64,000 nt of DNA. It comes from Phyllostachys edulis. Taxonomy: Eukaryota > Streptophyta > Magnoliopsida > Poales > Poaceae. Shown here one piece after another: positions 22,556-34,392 of this stretch (positions are counted from its first letter, which is position 1; every line of letters starts with the position of its first letter). Below the pieces are notes generated by a model. The model was not told where the DNA came from and searched no databases. It was given only the letters and a program-made list of their open reading frames with translations. Made by a program: the position numbers and the translations under genes. The stretch spans positions 21,061,022 through 21,125,021 of the forward strand of contig CM070563.1 of the NCBI GenBank assembly GCA_036346405.1. The letters run 5' to 3'.

Positions 22556-22816
22556 CTGAGTCTCTCGTGCTTAGTCACGCTTGAGATCTTGTTCTCAAGA
22601 CCGCCCAAACCACGTGTTTGGGACCGCTCAGAGCTTGCATTTGAGTGCGACCTACACTACCCTAGATCCACATGCCCAAGTACGCTCGAGATCTCGTTCT
22701 CGAGACTGCCCAACTACGTGTTGGGAAACGCTCAGGGCTCATTCCTGAGTACGCCCAGGACTTCGTTCCTGGGTACGCCAGAGCTACATGCTCGGAGTGC
22801 TAGGGACCACTCGTCC
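22556..22816. repeat. Array of about nine short hairpins in the retrotransposon leader
   Basis: Successive inverted repeats have different but complementary arms: CTTGAGA/TCTCAAG (22580-22599), CCCAAAC/GTTTGGG (22604-22622), CTCAGA/TTTGAG (22627-22645, one G-U), CTCGAGA/TCTCGAG (22685-22704), CCCAAC/GTTGGG (22709-22725), CTCAGG/CCTGAG (22731-22749), CCCAGGA/TCCTGGG (22754-22773), GAGC/GCTC (22781-22793) and GGAC/GTCC (22804-22816). A weaker pair CTGAG/CTTAG begins at 22556. Loops of 4-7 bases often contain CGT or TGT, and linkers are often ACGC. The array lies between the primer-binding site and the first internal frame. Confidence 0.8.
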
Positions 22817-23407
22817 GGGAAAACTGATATGCAGAAATGAGATAAGACATATTTTTACACCGTCAACAATTTGGTTTGCTTTCTTTAAGTAGTTACGGGT
22901 TACTTTGATTGATGACGGGTCATTTTGTAATAAAGATGAAAAGATGAGAAAGCTAACGGGTATGGTCCAGACTTGTCCAAAAATTGGAAAAGCAGGTCCA
23001 TACCAGAATTCTACTGCATGCCTCTATCCCTGGCATGCAACTTAAGATCTTATATTAATACCCTAACACCTATAGTCTTTAATCTTCTATCCTAGGTCAA
23101 ATTGCTAGCCTGACAGGTTAATTAACAGGAATTAATAGCACGAGTCCTATGACAAAGCACACGTTCTCCCCGTACTCTCTCGGTCGGAAGACTGAACCTA
23201 AACCTCTTACGAAGGAATGGTTCTACGTTAGTAGGCCCACTCTAAAGAAGATGAGCTTTTTAACATAATACCTTTGAAATAGGACGGAAATAGAAATGGA
23301 TATTGAGATGAGAGTTAATAAAGTAATTAGTGCAATATAGCAAGCGATAAAAGCAAACCTAAGTTCTTGCTGCAGTTTCTATTTTATTAGCGTGGCCTGA
23401 TCTTATT

Positions 23408-23419
23408 GCTCTGATACCA
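23408..23419 (-). other. Primer-binding site of the long-LTR element
   Basis: The minus strand reads TGGTATCAGAGC, the exact complement of the initiator tRNA-Met 3' end, two bases inside the LTR border. This fixes the element's orientation. Confidence 0.92.
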
Positions 23420-23831
23420 TCTGTGACGCCCTGTGTCATTACCCTAAGGGTAACCACACTTAGGCATACGGATTACTATTCGTTTGCTCAGTAGAACACT
23501 GCTCCAACGAATAGTAAGCTTTTACTAGAGTCACGCAGCAGAACAATAAGATAGAAATTGTACATTATTATTTCAGTAACAGCCACGCAAGGCTATGGTT
23601 CTTAATACAAATATTATACAGTTACAAAAGAGAACTTCTCTGCTACTCTCGCCTGCCCTGAAGTATTGGCCGTCTATTCATCCCATGTGTCAAATATGGC
23701 GTCCATCTCGCTCTGGTCCTCGTAGTCAGTGCCTTCTCCTCCCGCGGTTGCCTCGGTACCTGCATGTCTTCGTCCCACTCGGGATTGCTCCCGGCCAGAC
23801 TAGGATCTACAAAGGAGAATACTAACAAGGT

Positions 23832-23851
23832 TGAGTACACGAGTGTACTCA
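23832..23851. repeat. Perfect 20-bp palindrome in the LTR
   Basis: TGAGTACACGAGTGTACTCA is an inverted repeat with nine-base arms around GA. It is retained exactly in the other LTR copy at 57766-57785. Confidence 0.9.
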
Positions 23852-26073
23852 GCAAGCATTAATAGCAAACAATGCACTGGATGCCTCATTTCTGTTGTCA
23901 TTACAAGTTCTAATCCATCTCCTTTCTGAAAATAATTTATTAAAACATTAGGTGGCAACTTTTAATACTGAAAATAGTACTACTTATCACTCGGAGAGAA
24001 GAAAGACCCATGGCGGTTCCCGTAGACTCCAATCCAGGAGACTGGCATAAATTCATGATTTTGTATAGCACTACGCAGGCTTGTACCACTTTACCCACAG
24101 TTATTCTGAGCTCTAAATGAGCCAGGTCCCCTGCATTTCCTTTGATGCGGGTTCAAGTTCAGAATACTGAATGTTTTCCAGGTTACGTGATCAAGTCTCC
24201 ACCCGTTACTTTCCGTCGATGATGATTTAATCACGTTGCTGACCTCGTCATACACCAAGTTCCAGTAACGTTGGTTGAGGTGGCTCTCGTCCGTGCTCAA
24301 CACTCCACCTTGGGGCGGCCCTCTTCCGTGCCCAACACTCCAATGTGACCCATTGTGGAGAACTTAATTACGTAACAAGGTAGCATTTTCTGCCCGCCAA
24401 AACGGGAAAATGGTTGGTACTGATTTTACGGCTTTAGACCGAGTAAGAGTTTTGTTTGTCCTTATATTATAACCATATGTAAAAAGGGGCCCACCTCTTA
24501 CCTCATCATCATCGTCGTCGTCGCGTTCCCCTGCCAGGGCCCCCTTTTACCCACCTATTAATTCTCATTTCTTTCCTCTACTCATTCTTATTTCTTTCAT
24601 ATTCATCTTAACCATTTTCATCTCAATCATTGATTTAAGTCTTGAGAAAACAATTTTGATGCAAGAAACATATAATACAACAAAATACGGTTTACATTTT
24701 AGATAACTATGTTTATGTTCAACAGAATCACTTGCCTTCGTAGATGCAGGAAAGGTCGGTGCTGACGAAACCACAGTCACCGCTTCCGTCGATCTTTGGT
24801 TCGTTCTCTTCGTAGGCATTCTAAAGATCTGAATAATAATATAAGTAGATAGATAGTTGATTTTGAGTGATATTATGGATACATAAATTAGTGGCTTCTA
24901 AGTGTTAGCACAATTTAATTTAAATAAAACCTTTCAAGCCCTATGCTAAGTTAGCACTCCCCAAAATAGCTGTTCTACTGTCTAATCGCGCTACAGTCGA
25001 AAAACCCGCAGTTCACACTTAAATAAACCAACAAGACTAAAACAGCCCAATATGCCCGACTAAAAGCCAACGATGCACATGCCGCTACTCAAGAAAATTA
25101 ACTAGCTAAAAACCAAACTAACGGCAACTCAAATTATTTTAAAAATAAACTAAAGATTGATTTTAAGTTAGCTAATCCGAAAAGACCCAAGTTAAAGCAT
25201 TTATTACCAAAACTATGCAGTTAAAACTCAATTAATTTGATGTTAAATGCTAAAGCTACAGATCTCAGTAAAACAGATCATTAGCCACACCACCTCTTAA
25301 GATTTTTCCTAAGCCCAAAAGCCTAAACCAAAATCCCTACACTCCTAACTTCCTAACCTCTCTCTCTCCCTCTCTCTAATCTGGCTGGCCCTTATCCCCA
25401 TCAGTCATCACACACAGCCTCCCCCAAATCCACACTCCTTCTTCCCCAACTCCTCCTCTCTCTCTCTCTCCTCAACCCTCGCCACGCCGCCCTCCCTGGC
25501 TCATGGCGCTGGCCTCCTGCACCTCGTCTCCTCCCGGCGACAGGCAGTCCAGTCCATCCATGGCTGGCTCCCAATTGCTCCGACCTCTCATGTCCCGGCC
25601 ACCAATCAAGATCATCACACGCCACCACCCGGCCCTCCTCGCTGCTGAAGGCTGCCTTGTTGCCGGCCGGGTCGGCTCGGCCTCCCAGTGGTCGCCGCTT
25701 GGTCCTCTCCGATGGTGCGGCTCGGCGCCTCCTGCTCTCGGCAACCCGCCCACTAGCCTCAGTGGGCTTTGGCTGGCACGGCTTGGCCTCCGCCATCGGG
25801 CGCTATGGTATCTTGAAGACTCTCCCCCTCCCTATTTCCCCTTAAGCTCAAGCTCAACTACTCAACTCAAAAATGCACAGGAGATTAGAAAGATGATGCC
25901 TGCTATGGTGAATGCATGCAGGGCTTGATGGCTACTTTGGAAAGGACTTGGCTACTAGAGAAGACTGCTACTAAGGTATGAACTCACCCACAGTTCAATA
26001 TGCACTGCATACTACCTGATGGCTGGGGATTAAGCGGGTTTGTGTTTGATGGTTGGTGATGGTGGCTAGCGAT

Positions 26074-26918
26074 TAGACCTGTTCATGGGCGGCCCGGCCC
26101 GAGCCCGACACGTTTTTCCCAGGCCGGGCCGGGCCGAGCCGAGCCGAGCTTTAATCTCGGGTCGGGCTCGAGCTTGTTATATATGTGTGGAATTATTTTC
26201 GGGCCGGGCTCGGCCTGGAAATTTCAGCCCGACAAAAGCCCAGCCCGGCCCAACCCTAGCGCAGCGGGGAGCTCGCCCAATCCCTCGTGGCTCTCACCCC
26301 CCGGCGGCGCTCCTCCCTCGTGGCTCTCACCCCCCGGCAGCGCTCCTCCCTCGTGGCTCTCACCTCCCGCGCGGCTCTTCTCCAGGCGGCACTCCCCTAC
26401 TAGAGGCTCCCACGACGCGCGCTCTTCCTTTTCATGCTCCCCACAGGCGGTGCTCCTCCCCCGTGGCCTCCCCGCTCGATGCTCCCCGTGGCGCTCCTTG
26501 GCTCAGTGCTCCCCGGCTCGGTGCTTCCCCCCACTCGATGCTCCCGTGGCGCTCCCATGGCGGTCCCTCGTGGCGCTCCCGACAAGACTCTCCCCGCTTC
26601 GGTTTTAGAGTAAAATTGATTGTGAATTGCGATGATTTGTTCTGATTTGAGTGTCGTGGAAGAGTTAAAATTTTCTATTGCCTAATCGCTTGGTTAATTT
26701 TCCTTCCAACAAATGCATTGCATGATCTGTAGTTCTGTAATCTGCATGTCCCTCTGGGCTTCGGGCCGGGTTCTAGGCTTCGGTCTTTTGTGTCGGGCCG
26801 GGCTCGGGCCTGAAAAATGCATTGTGATCGGGCTTCATTCCGGGCTCGGGCTTGGTGCTTTGCCACCAGGCATTTGTAGGCCCGGCCCGAAGCCCGGCCC
26901 GGCGTTTGAACAGGTCTA
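26074..26918. mobile_element. Non-autonomous hAT element (MITE-like), GC-rich
   Basis: A perfect 8-bp target duplication CTAGCGAT (26066-26073 and 26919-26926) flanks inverted ends beginning TAGACCTGTTCA on both sides. Subterminal regions are packed with GGCCCGG/CCGGGCC motifs (26090-26250, 26760-26905). The 8-bp TSD and TAG start identify hAT. There is no transposase. Its internal open frames (26085-26645) are GC-skewed readings of a 33-bp tandem repeat. Confidence 0.92.
26284..26385. repeat. 33-bp GC-rich tandem repeat
   Basis: Three copies of CCTCGTGGCTCTCACCCCCC followed by GGCGGCGCTCCTC-type text, the third diverged. They lie inside the hAT MITE. Confidence 0.8.
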
Positions 26919-27970
26919 CTAGCGATGTTCAGGTTGATGATGCTAGCGATGGTGGTGTGGTCGCCCTCCTGCTGTCCTTGGCGCCGCCGAGCCCCCAGGT
27001 CTTCCTTCTCTTCTGGTTTCTTCCTCTGGCTTTGGTTGGAGATTGGATGAACTAGGTATGAATGCAAAGTGGTGGGTGTTGTGCAGGGAGGAGGAATGGA
27101 TGTCTGTGTAATGGAGGATGGATGGGAGCTGCGAACTGGGAGAGGGATGGAAGCTTGTGAAATGGGGGATGAATGAGCGCTTTGTGAATGGGAAAGGGGT
27201 TGAAGGGGACTTATGAATGCTTTTGGGAGCTGTGAACTGTATGTCTTGTGTGTGAATGATGGTGTGGCTTTTGAAAGGGAAGGGGATGCAGAGTTGGGTG
27301 CAAGAGAGACTGGTTCAGTGCTTGGGAAGCTGTGATGGAAGGGGGGACGAACGAAGCTTGAAGAAATAGGAGGGAGCGTTGGACATGAACAAGGGGGAAT
27401 GGCTCGGTATGGGAGTGTGCTGCTTGTGACTGAGTTGATGTAGGCCTGAGGAAAAATGGAAGAGAAAAGGCAGTAGAATGCACAGGGGGGTGGTTTGACT
27501 GATTGACTGAGTTGGAAGATGAGCTGCTCGCTATGTATTGCAGAAACACAGGAGAGAAGGAAATGCAGGGGTGCAGGTGGTGCTGCCTATTTAAATGATG
27601 CAATATGCTTAAAGCTTGATTGATTGTTGTAAAGCTCTCTTGTAAACACTGTAATTATTGATTTATCTATCTAATGCGAATGGAAAATGCAATTTAATCA
27701 AGACCTTGATTCTACTGTTTTACTGATGAATGCACATGAACCTTGTACTGATGATGAGATTGAAATGAATGACGAAATGATGGTTCTATTGACTATGAAT
27801 GCAATGCTCGCAAAACGAAATCCGAATAAACCAACGAGCTGACAACAATTTAGTTGCTTAGTAACGATCTTAATACTACTGTTAGCTTACTGCTAATACG
27901 AGATTAATTACCGCTAATTACAGATTACTGCTATGCGATTAGGACTTAAAACTCGGGTTCTCACAGCTTT

Positions 27971-30243
27971 AAGTGATCTTTGCCTCGTAATAAAATCTGG
28001 AATAAAAATGTTGTCCACATTTCCAACACTAAGACTGTAGTTGATCTGCTTTTCAGTGGCTTCTTTACATGTGGAAATTGATGGGTTAACTTAGTTATTT
28101 GAAGGCTTCCTGCCAAAGCAACGGCAAGTTATTGATGGCGTTTTTCTGACGGGCAAATGGGAGATTTCAGGCCTGGAAAGTTGGCAATCTTATCAGGGCC
28201 AAGCTAGCCATGTGAATTGTGATGAACCACTGTCCAGTATCCACCATTGGATGAAAATCTGACAGCGACCAACCGCTCTGAATGTGCAGTGCAGAAGGAC
28301 AAGCAAATGATGGATCTTGCATCATTTCGTAGGCAATTTGGAGAGGCATGGTGCCATGGTATTGGTGGTGGTCCGTTGTAAATTGATGATTCTTGTGCAG
28401 TTTTGGGGTGACAGAAATAGTAGCTCTGCATGATTTTTCTGTCTGTTGCAACTCACCAATACAGATCATTAATTCTTTCTACTTTATACCATCCAATTAC
28501 TACTACCTTTGTTGATATCTGAATGGTAGGTGACTTTCTTGAACATGATAGTGTTCGTTCTGATTTGAGAAACTACACATTTCATCAGTCATTGGATGCT
28601 TATAGTTCTTGAAAATATCAACTGTTGTGATGTCAGAGAGCAATTCTTGGTATTTCAGCCACTGCTTTCTTGTCCTGTTGTGATTCCTAGATAGACCTGA
28701 TTAGACAGCCAGAATTCTTATGACAACAATGCTAGCATTGGAGCCCAAAATTCATTCAGATGTATGAACGCTACGAACAAAATAACACACTGTTTTTTTA
28801 CCATGTCAAGCTGTCACTGTTCTTTTAAAAAAAAACTCAGATAATCCATTTCTTGCTGTTGACACTTAATTAACAAATGATAATTAAGTGAAAAGAAAGA
28901 CAGCTTTGTACGTACAGTTCTTGCATGAGGACTTCCAATACCTGAAGCTGCATGATCCTTAGAAGAATTGGAGACTCCAAGTTGTATTTGGACTCTGAAG
29001 TCCTGTAATTTTAAGCCTGAAAAGATGAATCAGCAGAGACAAAGACAGACATGAATGTAGTATGGGGTGGCCATAATGCGCCACTAGTTTTATGTTCCCT
29101 CTCCCATCCACGCTGTCAGATTAGCTAGCTAGACCGGCGCCGAATCAGCCTCCATGTGATGAAATTCCAACCACTTGTTGGGAAGAAACCAAAATGTCAG
29201 AATCTTTGCTGATGGTGGCTAACGACTGAGTGTAGCTTATCATCTGACCAACCAACCACTCTTTCGTTCATCAGTTGCTTCAATTCCCCTTAAAAAATGC
29301 TAAAAGAAAAGGTAAGGTTAATAAGAAAACAGTTGGTAGAACAGCTTGTTTGGAGCTTAACACTGATGAAGCATGACGCCCAAAACCAATTCATTTCATC
29401 ACAAGGATTGCTACTATGAGACAAGAAGCCGGAAGAGCTCAAAATAGTTCACGTGCAGCTGAATTTTTATTTTTTATTTTTGGATTGATGCAATGAAAGC
29501 TAGTATAGAAGTGAGGCAGTCCTGGGCCTCCTGGCATCACAAGAAGGCTGTGGGTGCACTCACTGGGGGGGTGGGGCCTACATGACCGCTGATGGCACCG
29601 ACCGGCGGCGCCCACCGCACAGAAAACGTTTAAAAGGCTTTGAAATGCCATCGTTCTCCACAGGCTAAAAAAAGGTTTGGTTTCTGGTCCGAAATGGCGG
29701 CACGCAGCCATTGTACTGGACTACTGGTAGCCTGTGATTAGGGTTTCGGATGGTGATTAGGGTTAATTTTACTAGTAGTGTGTGTATCTGACTCTTGATG
29801 ATAACATTCTAAATTTAGATTGACATGGTTTGAAAATAAGTGGATTTGTTGTTTTTGCCGCCCCGGTAGATTCTAGCCTAATTATCTAGGAAATGTGACA
29901 AAAAAAAGGTGCCATGATGCCCATCAGACCATCCACATGAATGTGACACATCAAAATATGTTTGTTAAACAAAAATATGTGATGACATTCATATGATTAA
30001 TAAATGGGTATTAATCATTAACCATTAGATGGAGTAGTAGCGTGATTAGAGATTGCTACTACTCCACAATTTTAAGGTTGACCGCATGATTTGCGTGAAT
30101 TTAGTGATAGCGTATTTCCAAACGGGATATACTACATTTTATATGCTAAGAAAAGAGGAACTGAGCTTAGCTCAATTGACAGAGGTATTCTCGTTTTTTT
30201 GGTGATAAGAAAAGAACTATTGTTTCCCGTAAAATCGCAAAAT
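27971..30243. other. Intergenic region, no gene recognised
   Basis: 2.3 kb with only short frames on both strands and no recognisable domain, transposon terminus or RNA gene. A short poly-T/A stretch lies near 28795-28840. Confidence 0.4.
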
Positions 30244-30258
30244 ATCTACATGACCCAA

Positions 30259-31660
30259 GTTGGTGGACGTTTAGTATTTATTAACTTGGTACTCAACAGC
30301 CTGTCAATGTTTATGTTATCTTTTTTTGAAGTTCCCAGAGAAGTTCTTAAAAGACTTTATTTCTATCAATCTAGATTCTACTAGCAAAGTGATAGCCATA
30401 AACGAAAATATAGGCTTGCTCAATGGAGTTTAGTGTGTATACCCAAAGAGCAAGGCGGTTTAGACATTCAGAACTTATACACAAAAAATAAAAATTTATT
30501 AGGGAAATGGTTGTTTAGGTTGCTTAATGAAGAAGGGATATGACAATCCTTGCCAACAAGGAAATATTTGGGTGATAAGTGTCTCTCGCAGGTGGTTAAT
30601 AAACCTGGGACTTCCCAATTTTGGTCGGGTCTTATGAAAATTAAAAACCAATTTCTTCAATTTGGTTCATTTCAGGTTAAAAATGGAATGCAAACCAGGT
30701 TTTGGGAAGATATATGGTTATAGGACACTCCTCTGAAAAATCAATACTCAATTCTACATAATGTGGTAAGGAGAAATAATGATACAGTTGCAAGTGAAAT
30801 GAGATAGTATCCTCTACATATTTCGTTTCAAAGATCTATTATTGGACCTAAGTTATATGCTTGGAATGAGTTAATTCTGAGAATTGATAATTTAACATTG
30901 AGCTCTCAAAAAGATGTTTTCAGGTGGAATCTGAATAAGTTTGGATTTTTCTCGGTACCTTCTTTCTATAGGGCCCTAATCGGAAACAATCAAGTTTCCA
31001 TTAGGGATTTTTTTTGTTCATTAAAATCCCGTTAAAAGTGAAAATATTCCTATGGTATCTTAAAAGAGGGGTGGTATTAACTAAAGATAACTTGTTTAAA
31101 AGAAATGGAGGGGAAGCAAAAAGTGTTGTTTTTGTATTAAAGATGAAACAATTCAACATTTTTTCATTGATTGCTCTTTTGCATATCTTGCATGGTGGAC
31201 TGCTTAATGTGCGTTTAATTTATCCCCTCCTGTGAGTATAGCACACTTGTTTGGAAATTGGCTAGCCAGTATTCCAAAAAATTTAAAGTCACAACTCCTA
31301 GTGTGAACTAGTGCCTTATGTTGGTCTATTTGACTATGTCGAAATGATGTTGTTTTTGATAAAAAGACTATTACTAATCCCTTGCAGGTTATCTTTTTGA
31401 GTGGACATTGGCTGAGTGCTTGGACAAATTTACAGAAATCGCTTTAGAAGGAGGTAATGATAGCTGGCAACGCCAGATTGGAGTTTGTAGCGAAGCAAAT
31501 CTTAATCCTTCATGGGTGGCGGTTTAGTCACATGATTTGTTATGATTAAGTTTCATTTCGTTCACCTTTTGATTGTAAGGCTTCCAGCCACCTTTTACCG
31601 ATCTGTGATCATTGTGGTACCTATCTTCTTAATAAAATAGGTTGTGTGCATCTTTAATGC
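30259..31660 (+). pseudogene. LINE ORF2 C-terminal remnant (RT end and zf-RVT region)
   Basis: The translation begins in the RT thumb region (GGRLVFINLVLNSLSMFMLS, then FYQSRFYW). It continues through KYRLAQWSLVCIPKEQGGLD and KNLLGKWLFRLLNEEG, and ends in the zinc-binding region (FLWYLKRGVVLTKDNLFKR, then a CCFC...HFFIDCSFA pattern). Several stops and frameshifts interrupt it. The absence of endonuclease and the RT palm is due to 5' truncation, so this copy was non-functional on arrival. The closing part resembles the HLLPICDHCGTYLLNK-type tail. Confidence 0.85.
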
Positions 31661-31699
31661 AGAGGTCGGAGAGATTTTTCTCTTCCATTATCTTAAAAA
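30259..31699 (+). mobile_element. 5'-truncated LINE (non-LTR retrotransposon)
   Basis: A 15-bp direct repeat ATCTACATGACCCAA occurs at 30244-30258 and 31700-31714, exactly at the two ends, and the 3' end carries an A-run (31695-31700). The sequence between reads as the C-terminal part of a plant LINE ORF2. These features are the hallmark of a target-primed insertion truncated at its 5' end. Confidence 0.92.
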
Positions 31700-31714
31700 A
31701 TCTACATGACCCAA

Positions 31715-33080
31715 AGATTTTAAAGGTAGGAGTACAATCAAGGAGAAGACAATTACAAAGAACATTGAGCACTTGTTTAAGCCCTGCACAGATGACTAAG
31801 AGCTTATGTGGAGTCGAGATTTCCTAAATTTCTTTTAGGAAACAAGATAATTCCTTGTGAATTGTGTAAAGTTCTTCTGATGTAAACGGGTCTAAAGTCT
31901 AAACCAGCAAACAAGTCAGACAAAAAGCTAATGGGGTATCAAATTAAATACCACCAGAAAAGTCTCGCGGTGTACTCCAGCATACACGGAGGCAACAGTG
32001 CAGCGCAACGTGACATTTGCTGTCGACACGGCACCTCTGCAAACCGCAAGTAAGTCACATGGGGATCATAATTCTGCTTTCTTGATCGCCGGATTGATCA
32101 ACCAAATAAACCAACACAATCTCCGATGATCCAATCAGAGCAAGATCCACCCGTAAATTGCTAAATAATTTACACCGAAACGAGGGGGACAAGAGAAATA
32201 TGTACTCTGGCATCGACTCTGACAACTTGCTTCGTTGGAGAACCCAAGAAAGAACATGTTTTTTAGGAACACGATACAAAATGAACCTGATGCTATGGTT
32301 ACTCAACAAAGAGAGATAATGTTTTTTAGTTGAAAGATTAGGCTAATACTATAGGACAGGAAGGATGTAGACTGAGAAGGGGAAATGCTTAGTGTGAGAG
32401 CAAAGTTACAGTGCACTTTAGGATGGCATATCATGTTAGTTTGCACTTTATCACATCATAAAATATTGCTTAGGACACTTTTTGTTTTACCCAAATTGTG
32501 AGTGCTGAGGAAAAAAAGATTGCGGCTCGATCTGGAGCACGGAAACTTTGCTAAACTCTAAAATTGCCCTAAATTCATAACAAAGTTACAGTGCACTTTA
32601 GGATGACATATCATGTGGAAGCGAGCTTGCTCGCTTGGCTAGCTACGACGTCGACCGAGCAGCCCGCCCGGGTTCAAGTCTTTGACTCGGCGTTGGGATG
32701 TCTCACTAAAGACCGTGGCGACAGAGAGTCATGGCACGAGAGAGTTTTAGACTACCGATCGATCACTGATTCGAAAGATCGTTCCCATAAACGCTTTCAG
32801 AGGTTGGGTGCTCCTTCTTCTTTAATATGGACTAGATGAGGTAAAATCCCGGACATAAAAAAAAAGAGTATTGCCAACAACCCTATGTAGCTTATCATCT
32901 CTAACATTTGAAGTCTATAACCACAACCTCTTTTTTAAAAAACTTTCCTCTGACATTTTGTAACCGTTGCATAGGATATTCAGGTTTCCCCCAAATTAAT
33001 CCAATCCCAATTATGATGCAGTAATTTCCCCAAAAAACCCAACTGACTGCATTATTAGGCAACAAATCAAATCACCGAAA
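31715..33080. other. Intergenic region with a dispersed 36-bp repeat
   Basis: No gene is recognised. The 36-bp text CAAAGTTACAGTGCACTTTA through CATATCATGT occurs at 32401 and 32581 with one difference. A possible SINE follows at about 32617. Confidence 0.4.
32617..32870 (+). mobile_element. Possible tRNA-derived SINE
   Basis: A tRNA-like B-box GGGTTCAAGTC (32669-32679) lies about 35 bases after an A-box-like TGGCTAGCTACG (32636-32647). An A9 run occurs near 32859-32867. I found no target duplication, so the borders and the identification are tentative. Confidence 0.35.
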
Positions 33081-34392
33081 TCACTACTCCTAAAAACTGT
33101 CTCTCCTTCAAAGATTGGTTAGTTTATTCTTCTTGTACCGTTTTTCTTTGTTCGTTGGGACCTACCTCCTACTGTGCCGAGGCAGCCTTTCCCCTTGGCA
33201 CCTACGCACTACGCACCGCAGCAAGAGTCCAGAGAGAGGGAAGAGAGCAGAATGGGGTGAGAAGAGATGGAAGGAGAAAGGAGGCAGCTTGGTGGATCTT
33301 GGCATATCGCCACTGCTCGCTGCTGCTGCTGAGAGAGCCGAGTCGACTTTGTATGCTGCTGCTTTCCCCTCTCCAGTCTCTCTACTGCAAGATGCCCTAA
33401 AAAAGTCTCTACTGCAAGATTGGATTGATTCTTTTTTCTTTTCATCCCGTGATCATTACTCAGTTATTGCTTTCTTGATCTATGTTTTGGTACTTGTATG
33501 CTTCAAAGATCCATTTTTTGTTGGGAATTAGATTAGCGGAATGATTGATGTTCACGGGTGGTTGGTGGTTTCTTGGTTGGTGGGACGAAGAACAGTTGCT
33601 GCCATGGCATCGTTGGTGTGAATCATGCGATTTAGCTATTTCTTCCCTCCTTTCCTTGCTGATAGTTTGGATTGTTTGGATTGTGCGATTTGCTTGCAAA
33701 GGTGGCTTCTTTCTTTTCTCCTGCTGTAGCACGCGGTTCGAGGCTCTTGTTTTGCGCGAAATCCTCCTCTTAGGGGCTTTGGATTTTAAGTTCTCTTTTT
33801 TTCCCGTTTGGATTCTTGATGAGATTGCTTTCCGATTCTACTGGTTATCGTTCAGTTTGAGAAAATTCTTTTTTTTTTGGTGCTTCAAACAAATGAAAGG
33901 TGGCTACTCTAATGGCGTGTTTCCTGTGTATGCACAATTATTTATCTTCATCTAATTACTTAATACAGTTTTGTTTTCTCATTTCAGTTTAGCGCAGTGC
34001 GAACTATTGATATATCTTCCTGTCCTTTCAATTAATCGAAGACTTTGCATCTGTAAGTACCACTAATTCATAGCATGGAGTTGTGGATTTCTGTTGCTCA
34101 TTGTTGTATGCAACATGTTTAGTTGATCTTATTTTGTGCCGTTTCTGTTTCCAATTGCCCAGGTAAAAACAGTGACAAATTGGATGGGAGGCTCTTCTTG
34201 CCTTTCATTCTCTTAACCGGTCGCGGTTCCGGAAGCATGAGATAATTTCATTGCTGCCCCATTCTGAACAGTGGTGAAGTTGAGGCATTTCATAATTTTA
34301 TAAGATATTGCATTGTTATACAGTTCCAAGTCCTGAGGAAGTGAGAGACATTATCTACTTGTTGGAGTGGTCCGTGTTGCTTTTCGGCACCA
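33081..34392 (+). promoter_or_regulatory. Presumed 5' UTR/leader and promoter of the NET1-type gene
   Basis: The stretch is CT-rich with a donor-like CATCTGTAAGT near 34045-34055 and acceptor-like sites TTGCCCAG (34153) and TTATACAG (34321). A spliced leader before the ATG at 34393 is likely but unproven. Short frames here show no domain. Confidence 0.35.

Larger units (their letters stand above)
20642..27965 (-). mobile_element. Long-LTR retrotransposon (LARD-like), internally deleted
   Basis: A perfect target duplication GCTTT (20637-20641 and 27966-27970) brackets the element. On the minus strand a complete 4.54-kb 5' LTR (23422-27965, TGTGAGAACCC...GGCGTCACA) is followed by a primer-binding site (23408-23419), a leader, a short gag-like or unknown frame, AT-rich sequence, and then only about 200 bp of the 3' LTR (20642-20842). 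Most of the internal region and the 3' LTR body are gone, probably by deletion. The two LTR ends differ at roughly 15 of 200 bases by eye, mostly transitions. No protease, RT or integrase domain is visible. Such long-LTR, coding-poor elements are known in grasses as LARDs. Confidence 0.85.
23422..27965 (-). repeat. 5' LTR (4.5 kb) of the long-LTR element
   Basis: Ends are TGTGACGCC on the left and GTTCTCACA on the right. It contains a nested 845-bp hAT MITE. The same family occurs as a solo LTR at 57354-62219, with shared landmarks along the length (for example the palindrome at 23832-23851, and GGAGAGAAGAAAGACCC). The GC-rich block at 25400-25850 yields open frames on both strands that I regard as fortuitous. 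A TTTAAATAG run near 27585 (minus strand) could be the TATA element. Confidence 0.85.

Noticed and set aside
25401..25928. Overlapping open frames on both strands in the long LTR
   Set aside because: Both are products of a GC-rich LTR segment; neither has a recognisable domain or is kept intact in the other LTR copy.
26085..26645. Long Pro/Ala-rich open frame
   Set aside because: It is a GC-skewed reading of a 33-bp tandem repeat inside a hAT MITE; no domain, and other frames are equally open.
30160..30200. tRNA A-box-like text TTAGCTCAATTGACAG, possible SINE
   Set aside because: No B-box follows at the right distance and no tail or target duplication is visible.
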